A DNA stretch of 45,791 nt from Xanthomonas arboricola (GTDB taxonomy: Bacteria; Pseudomonadota; Gammaproteobacteria; Xanthomonadales; Xanthomonadaceae): contig NZ_QREM01000009.1 of assembly GCF_003353015.1 (NCBI RefSeq), forward strand, positions 1,016,048 through 1,061,838, in the 5' to 3' direction. Positions 8,596 through 18,337 of the stretch are shown in pieces. A program made the position numbers and the translations under genes. A model generated the notes under the pieces. That model did no database searches and was not told the origin of the DNA. It saw only the letters and a program-made list of their open reading frames with translations. Position 1 is the stretch's first letter; every line of letters starts with the position of its first letter.

Positions 8596-9695
8596 CCATC
8601 GCCCCGCCGCCACTGTCGGTGCTGCTGGAGCTGACCCACCGCTGCCCGTTGGCCTGCCCGTACTGCTCCAACCCCATCGCACTGGCGGCACTGCGCGAGG
8701 AAATGGATACCGCCGGCTGGCGCTCGCTGCTGCAGCAGGCCGCCGACATGGGCGTGCTGCAGGCGCATTTTTCCGGTGGCGAGCCGATGCTGCGCAAGGA
8801 CCTGCCCGAGCTGGTGGCGCATGCACGCGCACTCGGGCTGTACAGCAACCTGATCCCCTCCGGCGTGGCCGGCGGCGAGCCGATGCTGGACCAGCTGCAG
8901 GCGGCCGGACTGGAGCATGTGCAGCTGAGCGTGCAGGACGTCGACCCGGCCGGTGCCGACCGTATCGCCGGCTATCGCAACAGCCTGGCGAAGAAGCGCG
9001 CGTTTGCCGCCGCCGTACGTGCGCGCGGCCTGCCGCTGACGCTCAATGCGGTCTTGCATCGCCATAACGCCGAGCGCGTACCCGGCATGATCGCGCTGGC
9101 GCTGGAATGGCAGGCCGAGCGCATCGAAGTGGCGCACACCCAGTACTACGGCTGGGGCCTGCGCAATCGCGCCGCGCTGATGCCCAGCCGCGCGCAGCTG
9201 ATGGCCACGATCGACGCGGTCGAAACCGCCCGCCGCGAGCTCGGCGACCGCCTGGCGATCGACTTCGTCACCCCCGACTACTACGCCCGCCAGCCCAAGC
9301 CGTGCATGGGCGGCTGGGGCCAGCGCTTCGTCAACATCTCCCCGCGCGGCGACGTGCTGCCCTGCCATGCGGCCGAAACCATCGACGGCATGCGCTTTGA
9401 CAACCTGCGCGAGCGGTCGCTGGCCGATATCTGGAACAACGGCGAGGCCTTCGTGCGCTTCCGCGGCACCGCGTGGATGCCCGAGGTCTGCCAGGGCTGC
9501 CCCAAGCGCGAGATCGACTGGGGCGGCTGCCGCTGCCAGGCGCTGGCGCTCAGTGGCGATGCCGCCACGCTGGACCCTGTTTGCGAACGCTCGCCGCGGC
9601 ATGCCCAGGTGCGTGCCACCGCAGAACGCGAAGCTGCAGCGCCGGCACCGGAGTTTGTTTACCGCCGTCCCGAGCGTGCGAACGCGCCCGCGTAG
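8592..9695 (+). CDS. pqqE: PqqA peptide cyclase PqqE (radical SAM)
   Basis: Radical SAM enzyme of 367 residues that forms the carbon-carbon bond between Glu and Tyr of PqqA. The SAM cluster motif CxxxCxxC is Cys18, Cys22 and Cys25 ([12 protein letters not shown]). The C-terminal SPASM domain that binds auxiliary iron-sulfur clusters is seen as [35 protein letters not shown] and a final DPVC. Start ATG overlaps the pqqD stop. The last 40 residues are Ala/Pro/Arg-rich and variable. No pqqF/pqqG protease gene and no quinoprotein dehydrogenase follow in the window. Confidence 0.96.
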   Translation: MTIAPPPLSVLLELTHRCPLACPYCSNPIALAALREEMDTAGWRSLLQQAADMGVLQAHFSGGEPMLRKDLPELVAHARALGLYSNLIPSGVAGGEPMLDQLQAAGLEHVQLSVQDVDPAGADRIAGYRNSLAKKRAFAAAVRARGLPLTLNAVLHRHNAERVPGMIALALEWQAERIEVAHTQYYGWGLRNRAALMPSRAQLMATIDAVETARRELGDRLAIDFVTPDYYARQPKPCMGGWGQRFVNISPRGDVLPCHAAETIDGMRFDNLRERSLADIWNNGEAFVRFRGTAWMPEVCQGCPKREIDWGGCRCQALALSGDAATLDPVCERSPRHAQVRATAEREAAAPAPEFVYRRPERANAPA

Positions 9696-9850
9696 ACCGC
9701 AAGTCGCCAGTGGCGGAGCCCCCCCCAACCGGGTGGTGTCTCCAGGCTGCGCGAAGCGGCGTGGGGGCTGCCCGGCACTCATCAGCACCTGTGGTCTCAG
9801 GCTGCACGCTGCGCTCCAGCGTCTACACTAGCGGCCTCCTCGTCTTCTGG

Positions 9851-10372
9851 ATGGCTTCCATGTCGCTCGCGCGCCGCATTCCCCTGCTGGTCTGCCTGAC
9901 CCTCGCCCTCAACGCCGCTCCGGCCCTGGCGCAGCGCGCGGCGCAGGGCGACCTGCAGTCGCAGATGAGCGCCGAACAGTTCAAGGCCGCCGGCCTGGAC
10001 AAGCTCGATGCCGGCGAACTGGCCGCGCTCAACGACTGGCTGCAGGGCAAGGTCGCCAAGGAAGCTGCGGTCGTGGTCGAACAGGCCAAGGAAGCCGGCC
10101 GCCAGGAAGTGATCGTCAAGAACCGCGGCTTCTCCGATTTCGGCAGCAAGGAGCCGATCGAGAGCAACATCGTTGGCGAGTTCAAGGGCTTTTCGAGCGG
10201 GCGCGTCTACACGCTCGCCAATGGCCAGGACTGGGAGCAGACCGACGCCGCCACCTTGTCGGGCGTGCGCAAGACCGCGCCCAGGGTCAAGATCAAGCCG
10301 GGCCTGGTCGGCGTGTGGTATCTGCAGATCGAGGGCTACAACACCCAGGCCAAGGTCCGCCGGATCAAGTAA
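9851..10372 (+). CDS. Secreted protein of unknown function
   Basis: Protein of 173 residues (170 if the second ATG at 9860 is used; neither has a clear Shine-Dalgarno). It has a signal peptide, MSLARRIPLLVCLTLALNAA-PALAQ, with cleavage likely after ALA. The mature part has a charged helical stretch (KLDAGELAALNDWLQGKVAKEA) and then a beta-rich C terminus (GEFKGFSSGRVYTLANGQDWEQTD, VWYLQIEGYN). The C-terminal block with NGQDWEQTD resembles small periplasmic proteins common in Xanthomonadaceae. Function not recognised. Confidence 0.75.
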   Translation: MASMSLARRIPLLVCLTLALNAAPALAQRAAQGDLQSQMSAEQFKAAGLDKLDAGELAALNDWLQGKVAKEAAVVVEQAKEAGRQEVIVKNRGFSDFGSKEPIESNIVGEFKGFSSGRVYTLANGQDWEQTDAATLSGVRKTAPRVKIKPGLVGVWYLQIEGYNTQAKVRRIK

Positions 10373-10437
10373 GCCCGACCGGGCATCGCGCGGCCCGCCG
10401 GCGGGACTGGCGCACCCACGCCACTGGGAGAACACGC

Positions 10438-11955
10438 ATGCGGCCGATGACACGTTGCAGCCTGGTGTTGCTGGCATCACTGGCCTGGTTCGCAGGCGCC
10501 GCGCCTGCAGCTGCGGCCGCCGCACCCGTGCTGTCGGCGCAGCAGTGCGCCGATGCGCCCGAGGTCGGCATCGACCAGGCGCTGGTGTGCTATCACGATG
10601 CCATCGAACGCCAGCCGCTGGTCTACCGGCGCGTGGCCACCAGCACGGTGGCCGGTGTCGAGCGGCGTGATTACCTGCTGACCTCGCAGCAATGGTCGCC
10701 CGAGGCACTGGTGCAGCCGGCCAGCTGGCAACACGATGTCGCGATCTATGTGCCAGCGGATGCGCTGCCGACGCGTGCGCTGTTGCTCTCCACCAACGGC
10801 ACCCGTCATCCCGTCGATGGTGGCGCGGCGCAGCCGTCCAGCGAATTGCCACCCGAGGCCCTGGCGGCGCTGGCGCAGCGCAGCCGCACCGTGGTGATCG
10901 CGCTCGCCGATCTCCCCAGCCAGGCGCTGACCTATCGCAACGACGGCACGCCGCGCCGCGAGGACGACAGCGTCGCCTACAGCTGGTCGCTGTTTCTGGC
11001 ATCGCCGCAGCAACGCAAGACCCTGCCGCTGCATGTGCCGATGGCCGCCGCGATCGCGCGCACCATGAGCCTGGCCGAACGCGAACTGGCGCCGTTGCGG
11101 ATTCATCGCTTCATCCTCGCCGGCGCCTCCAAGCGCGGCTGGGCAAGCTGGCATGCCACCATCGCCGATGCGCGCGTGGAGGCCGTGGCGCCGTTCGTGA
11201 TCGACATCCTCAACATGCCGGCGGTGCTCGATCACATGTACCGGAGCTATGGCGGCAACTGGCCGATCGCATTCAATGCCTACGCCAGGCAGGGCATCAC
11301 CACGCAGCTGCACACGCCGGCCTTTGCGCAACTTGTGCAACTGCAGGACCCGCTGCGGTATCTGCACACGCCGCAGCGCAAACGCCTGGCCGTGCCCAAG
11401 TACATCGTCAATGCCAGTGGCGACGATTTTTTCCTGCCGGACAACACGCAGTTCTTCTACAACGCGCTGCCCGGCAGCAAGGCGCTGCGCATGGTGCCCA
11501 ACAGCGCGCATAACGGCATCCGCGCCTTCATCGTCGACAGCCTGGTGCCCTTCGTGACCCGGCTGCAGCAGCAACGCGCGCTGCCAAAGGTGCGCGATTC
11601 CCTGCACGCAGGCGAACATCCGCAGCTCCGCTTCCATTCCTCCGAGCGCCCTGCGCAGCTGCGCCTGTGGCAGGCGAGCAACCCGGTGGCGCGCGACTTC
11701 CGCCATGCCTGCGGCATTCGTTACAGCGCCACGCCGATCGCGCCCGCACGCGGCAACACCGTGACGGTACCGGTCCAGGTGCCCGAGGCCGGCTGGAGCG
11801 CGTACTTCGTCGAAGCCACCTACGCGGACGGCTTCGTCGCCACCAGCCAGACCTACGTGCTCGGCAAGCAGCAATACCCGACGCAGGCACCACCCACCGA
11901 CGGCGCAGCCTGCAGCACCCTGCCGGGCGCGGCCTCTGCGGCAGCCGCGCGCTGA
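10438..11955 (+). CDS. PhoPQ-activated pathogenicity-related protein (PqaA-like)
   Basis: Exported protein of 505 residues with a signal peptide (RCSLVLLASLAWFAGAAPAAAAA). The family is known from Salmonella PqaA and has an alpha/beta-hydrolase-like core. Visible family features are TNGTRHP after strand 1, IHRFILAGASKRGWASWHATIADARV (GASKRGW being the nucleophile-elbow-like segment with Ser), an acidic PFVIDILNMPAVL segment, KYIVNASGDDFFLPDN (acid position) and PNSAHNG (His position). A GGGAGAA ribosome-binding site precedes ATG 10438; ATG 10447 is an alternative. The role in Xanthomonas is unclear and the substrate unknown. Confidence 0.85.
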   Translation: MRPMTRCSLVLLASLAWFAGAAPAAAAAAPVLSAQQCADAPEVGIDQALVCYHDAIERQPLVYRRVATSTVAGVERRDYLLTSQQWSPEALVQPASWQHDVAIYVPADALPTRALLLSTNGTRHPVDGGAAQPSSELPPEALAALAQRSRTVVIALADLPSQALTYRNDGTPRREDDSVAYSWSLFLASPQQRKTLPLHVPMAAAIARTMSLAERELAPLRIHRFILAGASKRGWASWHATIADARVEAVAPFVIDILNMPAVLDHMYRSYGGNWPIAFNAYARQGITTQLHTPAFAQLVQLQDPLRYLHTPQRKRLAVPKYIVNASGDDFFLPDNTQFFYNALPGSKALRMVPNSAHNGIRAFIVDSLVPFVTRLQQQRALPKVRDSLHAGEHPQLRFHSSERPAQLRLWQASNPVARDFRHACGIRYSATPIAPARGNTVTVPVQVPEAGWSAYFVEATYADGFVATSQTYVLGKQQYPTQAPPTDGAACSTLPGAASAAAAR

Positions 11956-12317
11956 GGAAACGACGCCCCCCGCAGCTGACAACCGGCCGTCGGTCTCGAC
12001 TGGCGGTCTCGATGTCGAATGTGGATGTGGATGTGGACGTGGACGTGGACGTGGACGTGGACGTGGATGTCCACGATGGTCCAGTCCCGGATGGCGACAA
12101 GCACCCACCGTCGCAGGCCAGCCATCGCCTGCGCGCGTCTTTCCGCAATGCGCCACACCTCCACGCGCAACGGTGCTGAACACGGTGTTCCTGCACCTGC
12201 GTCCGCCAGCGAGATCGATCCAAGCCGACTGAACCATTGACACCGTTGTCACCAACTTCTACACAGGCCGCTACCCGCCGATCGCGTTGGCCGACCGGCG
12301 CACCCAAAGGACTGCAC
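11956..12317. other. Intergenic region with hexanucleotide repeat
   Basis: A 362-bp gap between the PqaA-like gene and glk. Apart from the GTGGAY repeat it holds an open frame of 55 codons from ATG 12012 to 12179 that translates the repeat as eight Val-Asp pairs; it has no good ribosome-binding site, and I do not call it a gene. Confidence 0.5.
12021..12068 (+). repeat. Hexanucleotide tandem repeat GTGGAY x 8
   Basis: Eight perfect-length units: two GTGGAT, five GTGGAC and one GTGGAT, followed at once by GTCCAC (12069-12074), the reverse complement of a unit, so the last units can pair with it. A copy-number change would keep any reading frame. Confidence 0.9.
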
Positions 12318-13352
12318 GTGGCTGCGACTTCGCGTTCCGCTCTCGCTTCCGGCTCGCCCGCCGCCCCGGTCGCCGCCGGCTTCATCGCGGCCGACGTGGG
12401 TGGCACGCACGTGCGGGTCGGCCACCTCGCGCAGGCGGGCAACGCTGCAATCGCGCTGTCGCAGTACCGCAGCTATCGCTGCGCCGAACACGCCAGCCTG
12501 GACGCCATCCTTGCCGACTACCTGCAGCAACGGCGCGATGTTGCGGCGGTGGTGATCGCCAGTGCCGGGGTCGCGCTGGACGATGGCAGCTTCATCAGCA
12601 ACAACCTGCCGTGGACGATTTCGCCCGGCCGCATCCGCGCCGCGCTCGCCGTGCCGGGCGTGCACCTGGTCAACGATTTCGAAGCGGTCGCCTACGCCGC
12701 CCCGTTGATGGAACAACACGCCGTGCTGCACCTGAGCGGACCGCCCCCGCGGCATGCGCGCGCCACCGGCCCGATCCTGGTGGTCGGCCCCGGCACCGGG
12801 CTGGGTGCGGCGGTCTGGATCGATGCCAGGCCGCGGGCGATCGTGCTCGCCACCGAAGCCGGCCAGGTCGCGCTGGCCAGCAACGACCCGATGGAACTGC
12901 AGTTGCTGCGGATCCTGCTGCGTGGCGAGCGCTATCTGCCGCTCGAACATGTGCTGTCCGGGCCCGGCCTGCTGCGCCTCTACAACGCCGCGTGCGAACT
13001 GCATGGCGCCACGCCGCGCCATCGGCTGCCGGCCGCGATCACCCATGCCGCGCTGCACGAAAACGATGCATTGGCACGCGAGTGCCTGCAGGTCTTCTGC
13101 GCCGTGCTGGGCAGCGCGGTTGGCGACATGGCGCTGGCCTACGGCGCGGCTGGCGGCATCTACCTGGCCGGCGGCATCCTGCCGACGGTCGGCCCGTTCC
13201 TGCAGAACAGCGCTTTCCGCGAGCGTTTTCTGGCCAAGGGCCGCATGCGTGCAATGCTCGAACGCATTCCGGTCAAGCTGGTCGAGCACGGGCAGCTGGG
13301 CGTGCTCGGCGCGGCCAACTGGTATCTGCAACACCACGCCGACCTGTCGTAG
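12318..13352 (+). CDS. glk: Glucokinase
   Basis: Cytosolic ATP-dependent glucose kinase of 344 residues, bacterial Glk family. The N terminus has the phosphate-binding motif FIAADVGGTHVRVG; VGPGTGLGAAVWID is the second ATP-site loop and LVNDFEAVAYA holds the likely catalytic Asp. C-terminal GGIYLAGGILPTV is typical of the family. The GTG at 12318 is chosen because AAAGGA lies at 12306-12311; a TTG 81 bp upstream keeps the frame open but adds unconserved residues. It is convergent with hrpA; no T-rich terminator is visible in the 147-bp gap. Confidence 0.93.
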   Translation: MAATSRSALASGSPAAPVAAGFIAADVGGTHVRVGHLAQAGNAAIALSQYRSYRCAEHASLDAILADYLQQRRDVAAVVIASAGVALDDGSFISNNLPWTISPGRIRAALAVPGVHLVNDFEAVAYAAPLMEQHAVLHLSGPPPRHARATGPILVVGPGTGLGAAVWIDARPRAIVLATEAGQVALASNDPMELQLLRILLRGERYLPLEHVLSGPGLLRLYNAACELHGATPRHRLPAAITHAALHENDALARECLQVFCAVLGSAVGDMALAYGAAGGIYLAGGILPTVGPFLQNSAFRERFLAKGRMRAMLERIPVKLVEHGQLGVLGAANWYLQHHADLS

Positions 13353-13499
13353 GTGATCGGCTCCCCGCTCCATCCCAAGCGCGCCGCTGCACGACCCGCA
13401 CCCGGCGAGCGGCCGCCTGCCGTCCAGCCCTGTGCGTGCTCAGGAGAGGCAGCGTGAACTGCAGCATTGCGGTGCGCGGTCCAGCGCATCCAGCACCGT

Positions 13500-16400
13500 T
13501 CAGTTGCGCAACGCCGCCACCCGCTGCGACAGCTTCTTCGCCGACACGCCCGATTTGGCGCCCAGCTCCTGCGCAAACACCGACACCCGCAATTCCTCCA
13601 GGTCCCAGCGCAGCGACTGCCACGCATCACGTTGCTGCAACCCACGCGCAGCCGCCTCGTCCAGCGCATCCACGAACGGCTTGAGTTCGAGCATGCGTGC
13701 CTGGTCGCGGGCCGGATCGCGCTTGGCGCGCTCGGTGCGCAGGATCATCGCCTTGAGATAGCGCGGATAACTGGCCAGCGCCTCGGCCGGTGTTTCGCGC
13801 AGGAAGCCGGCATGCACCAGCGCGCGCAGCTGCTGCTCCATATCGTCCAGGTTGCCACGCGCCCAGCCCATCAACGGCGCCTCCAGCAGCGGCTTGAGTT
13901 CGGCCACCGCGCCGAGGATGCTTTCGGCCAGCGTCAGCCGTTGCATCGCCTCGCCGAACAGGCGTTTGCTCGCCTCGTCGCGGCGCTGCGCAAAGGTGCC
14001 AGGGTCGCGGATCGCGCCCAGCCCATCGGCCAGTACCGCGTTGAGCGCGGCATCGACCAGATCGCCGCGCAGGCGCTCCTGCGATTCGATCGCCGCGTAC
14101 AGCAGGCCGGTCTTGGGCGACACCGGCAGTTGCTTGCGCGCCTGCTTGATCTTGTCGGCCAGCGCGATTTCCAGCAGCCGGCGCACGCCGCGCGGATGCG
14201 CCTGCGCCGCGTCGTTGCGGTCGGCAAAGATGCGCAGCGCCGCGTCGTCGCCCTGGTCCACCAGCGCCGGATACGCCGGCACGCCGGCTTCGCCGGCCAC
14301 CTGTTCGGGAATCGGCGCGGACGGAAAATCGCGCAAGCCCTCGGCCGCCAGCGCGCGCCCCGCACGTGCGGCGAAGGCCTGGCCGGCACGCTCGCCAAAG
14401 CGTGCGCGCAATCCATCCAGGTCGCGCGACTCGGCCAGTACCTTGCCGTCGTCATCGCGCAGGCGCAGGTTCATCAGCAGATGCGTGTCCAGCGACTCTT
14501 CGTCGAAATCCAGCGCCGCCACCTGCGTGCCGGTGGCCTTGGTCAAAAAGCGCGCCAGCTCGCCACGGATAGCGTCGGCCGAGGCAATGCTGTAGGCCTC
14601 GTAGAACGCGCGCCCGAAATCCGGCGCCGGCACATAGTTGCGCCGTTGCGCCTTGGGCAGGCTGCGAATCAGGGCCGATGCCTTGTCGGCAACGAAGCCC
14701 GGCGCCAGCCACGACAGCCGCGCCGGATCCAGCGCATTGAGCAGGTGCAGCGGCACATCCAGCGTCACCCCGTCATCGATGGCGCCCGGCTCGAAGCGGT
14801 AATGCAACGGCAGCCGCGCATCGCCCAGCGGGAAATACTTCGGAAACCGGTCGGCCTCGCTGCCTTCGCCCGGCAACAGGTCGTTCAACGTCCAGTGCAG
14901 GCTGCGGCGCTTGTCCGGCGGCAGGGTCTTCCACCATGCATCCAGCCCGCTGGCCGAGTGCAGCTCGGCCGGGATGCGATCCAGGTACCAGCGCGCCTGC
15001 CAGTCTTCGTCGGCAACGATGCCGGCACGACGCAGCTTGGCTTCTTCCTCGCGCGCCTGCTCCAGCACCTTGAGGTTGTCGGCGATGAACGCCGCACGCG
15101 TCGTGATCTCGCCGGTGACCAGGCCCTGGCGCACGAACAGGTCGTGTGCGGCGGCCGGATCGATCTTGCCGAAATGCACCGGCTTCTTCGGCGCCAGCAC
15201 CAGGCCGAACAGGCTGATCTGTTCGGACGCCACCACCTGCCCCTGCGCACGCGACCAGTGCGGGTCGAAATGCTTGCGCGCCAGCAGATGCCCAAGCTCG
15301 GCGATCGCCCAGTCCGGCTCGATCGCGGCATTGGTCATGCCCCACACCTTTTGCGTATCCAGCAGCGTGGCGGCCAGCATCCACGGCGGCGGCTTGCGTG
15401 CCAGTGCCGAGCCGGGAAACGGCACGAACCGGCGTTGCCGCGCGGCGAGGAAGTCGCCTTTCTCGGTGCGATGGCCGATCTGCGTGGGCAGGCCCGCCAA
15501 CAGCGCACGATGCAGGGCCTGGTACGCCGCCGCGCGTTCGCGCTCGCTGGTGCGTGCCACCGCCTCGGCGGCGTCGGCCTGCTTGCTGGCAGCGGCGGAC
15601 GTGGCCTGCGCAGCTGGCGCATTCGGATCCGGCTTGCCTTCGCGCGCCAGCCGCGCAGCGCGGTGCAGCTGCCCACGCGTCGGCCGGTTGGCGTTGTGCC
15701 CGTCCTCGCGCGCAGGCGCGCTGGCACCGGCCAGCAGCGGCACCAGCATCGCAGCGGCCGGCTCCTCGCTCCACCCCAGCTCCTCGCACAACAGGCGCAG
15801 CTGCCGATGCAGCTCACGCCACTCGCGCATGCGCAGGAACCCGAGGAAATGCCGGTTGCACCACTCGCGCAACTTGGACTGGGTGAGATCCTCGTGCACC
15901 TGTCGATACGCCTCCCACAACCGCAGGATGCCGACGAATTCGGAGCGTGCATCGGCAAACAGCGCATGCGCGTTGTCGGCCGCCTCGCGTGCTTCGGGCG
16001 GGCGCTCGCGCGGATCCTGGATGCCCAGGAACGCGGCGATGATGATCATCTCGCGCAGGCAACCGTGCTGTTGCGCGGCCACCAGCATGCGCGCCAGCTT
16101 GACGTCCACCGGCAGGCGCGCCATCTGCCGGCCGATGGCGGTCAGGCGCCGCTCGGCATCGATCGCGCCCAGCTCCAGCAACTGCTGCCAGCCGTCGGCG
16201 ACTGCGCGTTCGTCCGGCGCTTCCAGGAACGGGAATTCCTCGATCCGCCCCAGCCCCAGTTGCAGCATGCGCAGGATCACGCCCGACAACGACGAGCGGC
16301 GGATTTCCGGGTCGGTGAATGCCGGCCGCGCGGCAAAATCCGCTTCGGCATACAGGCGGTAGCAGATGCCTTCGGCAATGCGGCCGCAACGGCCCATGCG

Positions 16401-17630
16401 CTGGTTGGCGCTGGCCTGCGAGATCGGCTCGATATGCAGGCGGTCCAGCTTCTGGCGCGGGCTGTAGCGCTTGATCCGCGCAAAGCCCGGATCCACCACG
16501 TAACGGATGCGCGGCACCGTCAGCGAGGTTTCGGCCACGTTGGTGGCCAGCACCAGGCGCCGGCGCGGCCCCGGGTTGAACACGCGGTCCTGGTCGGCCG
16601 CCGACAGCCGCGCATACAGCGGCACCACTTCGGTTTCGCGGTACTTGCGCCGTTCCAGCGCATGGTGTGCATCGCGGATCTCGCGCTCGCCCGGCAGGAA
16701 CATCAGCACATCGCCACGCGGATCGATGCGGGTGATCTCGTCGATCGCCGCCACGATCGCATCGCTGACGGTGCGCTCGCCATCGCGGCCATTGCCACGC
16801 TCGCCGTCGCTGCCGTCGCTGCCGTCGTCGGCCTCGCCTTCGAGCGGACGGTAGCGCACCTCGACCGGGAAGGTGCGGCCTTCCACGTCGATCACCGGCG
16901 CGTTGTCGAAATGCCGGGCAAAGCGCTCGGTGTCGATGGTGGCCGAGGTGACGATCAACTTCAGGTCGGAGCGCTTGTGCAGCAGCTGCTTGAGATAGCC
17001 GAGCAAAAAATCGATGTTGAGGCTGCGCTCGTGCGCCTCGTCCACGATGATGGTGTCGTAGGCCGACAACCAGCGGTCGCTGGCGATCTCGGCCAGCAGG
17101 ATGCCGTCGGTCATGAACTTGATCCGCGACTGCTCGCCGACCCGGTCGGTAAAGCGCACCTGGAAACCCACCGTGGTGCCCAGCGGCGTCTTCAGCTCCT
17201 CGGCCACGCGCGCGGCCACCGCCCGCGCGGCGATCCGGCGTGGCTGGGTGCAGCCGATCATGCCGGCCGCACCGCGCCCGGCCGCCAGGCACAGCTTGGG
17301 CAGCTGGGTGGTCTTGCCCGAGCCGGTTTCGCCGGCGATGACAACCACTTGATGGTCACGGATCAGCGCGATGATGCGCTCGGCCTCGCGCGCGATCGGC
17401 AACTGCTCGTCCAGCGTGATGGCCGGCTGCTGCTCGGCGCGCGCCTGGCGTTGCGCCTGCGATGCCGCCAGCGCCTGCTCGAAGGCCTCGCGCACCTGCG
17501 GGTTGCCGGGCTTGCCCTGCCAGCGCGACCACAGACCGAGCAGCCGGCCGCGGTCACGGCTCATCGCGCCATCCACGGCGCGGCGGCGCTCACGCAAGGT
17601 GTTGGCAAGCTCGGTGTCGATAGCGCTCAT
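13500..17630 (-). CDS. hrpA: ATP-dependent RNA helicase HrpA
   Basis: DEAH-box helicase of 1376 residues (E. coli HrpA is 1300), which acts on mRNA and, in recent work on this family, on stalled or collided ribosomes. Walker A is GETGSGKTTQLPK at residues 100-112; the DEAH box lies in VDEAHERSLNIDFLLG; motif III is SATIDTERFARHF; motif VI is QRMGRCGRIAEG. These are followed by winged-helix, helical-bundle and OB-like segments and the long HrpA-specific C terminus. A low-complexity acidic Gly/Asp stretch (EADDGSDGSDGERGNGRDGER) interrupts the second RecA domain near residue 265. Start ATG 17630 is divergent from dps with only 90 bp between them. Confidence 0.96.
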   Translation of the reverse strand: MSAIDTELANTLRERRRAVDGAMSRDRGRLLGLWSRWQGKPGNPQVREAFEQALAASQAQRQARAEQQPAITLDEQLPIAREAERIIALIRDHQVVVIAGETGSGKTTQLPKLCLAAGRGAAGMIGCTQPRRIAARAVAARVAEELKTPLGTTVGFQVRFTDRVGEQSRIKFMTDGILLAEIASDRWLSAYDTIIVDEAHERSLNIDFLLGYLKQLLHKRSDLKLIVTSATIDTERFARHFDNAPVIDVEGRTFPVEVRYRPLEGEADDGSDGSDGERGNGRDGERTVSDAIVAAIDEITRIDPRGDVLMFLPGEREIRDAHHALERRKYRETEVVPLYARLSAADQDRVFNPGPRRRLVLATNVAETSLTVPRIRYVVDPGFARIKRYSPRQKLDRLHIEPISQASANQRMGRCGRIAEGICYRLYAEADFAARPAFTDPEIRRSSLSGVILRMLQLGLGRIEEFPFLEAPDERAVADGWQQLLELGAIDAERRLTAIGRQMARLPVDVKLARMLVAAQQHGCLREMIIIAAFLGIQDPRERPPEAREAADNAHALFADARSEFVGILRLWEAYRQVHEDLTQSKLREWCNRHFLGFLRMREWRELHRQLRLLCEELGWSEEPAAAMLVPLLAGASAPAREDGHNANRPTRGQLHRAARLAREGKPDPNAPAAQATSAAASKQADAAEAVARTSERERAAAYQALHRALLAGLPTQIGHRTEKGDFLAARQRRFVPFPGSALARKPPPWMLAATLLDTQKVWGMTNAAIEPDWAIAELGHLLARKHFDPHWSRAQGQVVASEQISLFGLVLAPKKPVHFGKIDPAAAHDLFVRQGLVTGEITTRAAFIADNLKVLEQAREEEAKLRRAGIVADEDWQARWYLDRIPAELHSASGLDAWWKTLPPDKRRSLHWTLNDLLPGEGSEADRFPKYFPLGDARLPLHYRFEPGAIDDGVTLDVPLHLLNALDPARLSWLAPGFVADKASALIRSLPKAQRRNYVPAPDFGRAFYEAYSIASADAIRGELARFLTKATGTQVAALDFDEESLDTHLLMNLRLRDDDGKVLAESRDLDGLRARFGERAGQAFAARAGRALAAEGLRDFPSAPIPEQVAGEAGVPAYPALVDQGDDAALRIFADRNDAAQAHPRGVRRLLEIALADKIKQARKQLPVSPKTGLLYAAIESQERLRGDLVDAALNAVLADGLGAIRDPGTFAQRRDEASKRLFGEAMQRLTLAESILGAVAELKPLLEAPLMGWARGNLDDMEQQLRALVHAGFLRETPAEALASYPRYLKAMILRTERAKRDPARDQARMLELKPFVDALDEAAARGLQQRDAWQSLRWDLEELRVSVFAQELGAKSGVSAKKLSQRVAALRN

Positions 17631-17720
17631 TGATGGAAAAATGTGAAAGATTGAATGACGAGTGATCCTTTAGAGTGACTATTGTGACCCGATATCTGGT
17701 TCCTCAGGAGGACCATTCCC

Positions 17721-18278
17721 ATGTCCAAGAAAAAGCACGCCAACAAGCCCGTCGTCATCAGTGAAGCGGCGGGGGCACTGCCGGTCGCCGCAGCATCGGC
17801 ACCACACATCGATATCGGGATCAAGGACGGCGATCGCAAGCAGATCTCCGACGGTCTGGCCCGCTACATGGCTGACGCCTTCACCCTGTATCTGAAGACC
17901 CACAACTTCCACTGGAATGTCACCGGGTCGATGTTCAACTCGCTGCACACCATGTTCGAGACCCAGTACACCGAGCAGTGGGGCGCGCTGGACGAAGTGG
18001 CCGAGCGCATCCGCGCCCTGGGCTACAACGCACCGGGCTCCTACAGCGAGTTCGTCGCCCTGACCTCGATCCCGGAAGAACAGGGGCTGAGCGACAGCGC
18101 CGACTGGCGTGAAATGGTGCGCCAGCTGGTCAGCGGCAACGAAGCGGTCTGCCGCACCGCACGCAAGGTGCTGGGCACCGCCGACGACGCCGGCGACGAC
18201 CCGACCGTGGACCTGCTGACCCAGCGCCTGCAGACCCACGAGAAGTACGCCTGGATGCTGCGTTCGCTGTTGCAGTAA
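17721..18278 (+). CDS. dps: DNA-binding ferritin-like protein Dps
   Basis: Protein of 185 residues forming a dodecameric iron-storing, DNA-protecting shell in stationary phase and oxidative stress. The ferroxidase-site residues are in THNFHWNVTGSMFNSLHTMFETQYTEQWGALDEVAERIRALG (His, His, Asp and Glu as in Dps). The N-terminal tail SKKKHANK is lysine-rich, the usual DNA-binding extension. A strong AGGAGG ribosome-binding site lies at 17706-17711. Promoter elements must overlap the hrpA 5' region; I could not fit a convincing OxyR site. Confidence 0.96.
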   Translation: MSKKKHANKPVVISEAAGALPVAAASAPHIDIGIKDGDRKQISDGLARYMADAFTLYLKTHNFHWNVTGSMFNSLHTMFETQYTEQWGALDEVAERIRALGYNAPGSYSEFVALTSIPEEQGLSDSADWREMVRQLVSGNEAVCRTARKVLGTADDAGDDPTVDLLTQRLQTHEKYAWMLRSLLQ

Positions 18279-18305
18279 ACCCTCCGGCGTCGCCCCGTCG
18301 GGGTT

Positions 18306-18337
18306 GCCCAGGGTTTCGCAGTGGCGAAACCCTGGGC
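18306..18337. terminator. 14-bp hairpin after dps
   Basis: A perfect inverted repeat, GCCCAGGGTTTCGC and GCGAAACCCTGGGC, around an AGTG loop, 28 bp after the dps stop. There is no T-run, so it may act as an RNA-stabilising or Rho-assisted 3' end rather than an intrinsic terminator. Further GC-rich inverted sequence follows up to recQ. Confidence 0.55.

Noticed and set aside
12012..12179. Small ORF with eight Val-Asp pairs
   Set aside because: The repeat creates the pattern; there is no convincing ribosome-binding site and the C-terminal part looks random. Kept as a repeat only.
13467..17633. Long plus-strand open frame of 1388 codons opposite hrpA
   Set aside because: It is the antisense shadow of hrpA in high-GC DNA; the translation is His/Arg/Gln-rich and has no domain, while the minus-strand frame carries all helicase motifs.
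17640..17720. OxyR site between hrpA and dps
   Set aside because: A CTAT-N7-CGAT resemblance exists near 17681-17695, but the full ATAG-N7-CTAT spacing is not met.
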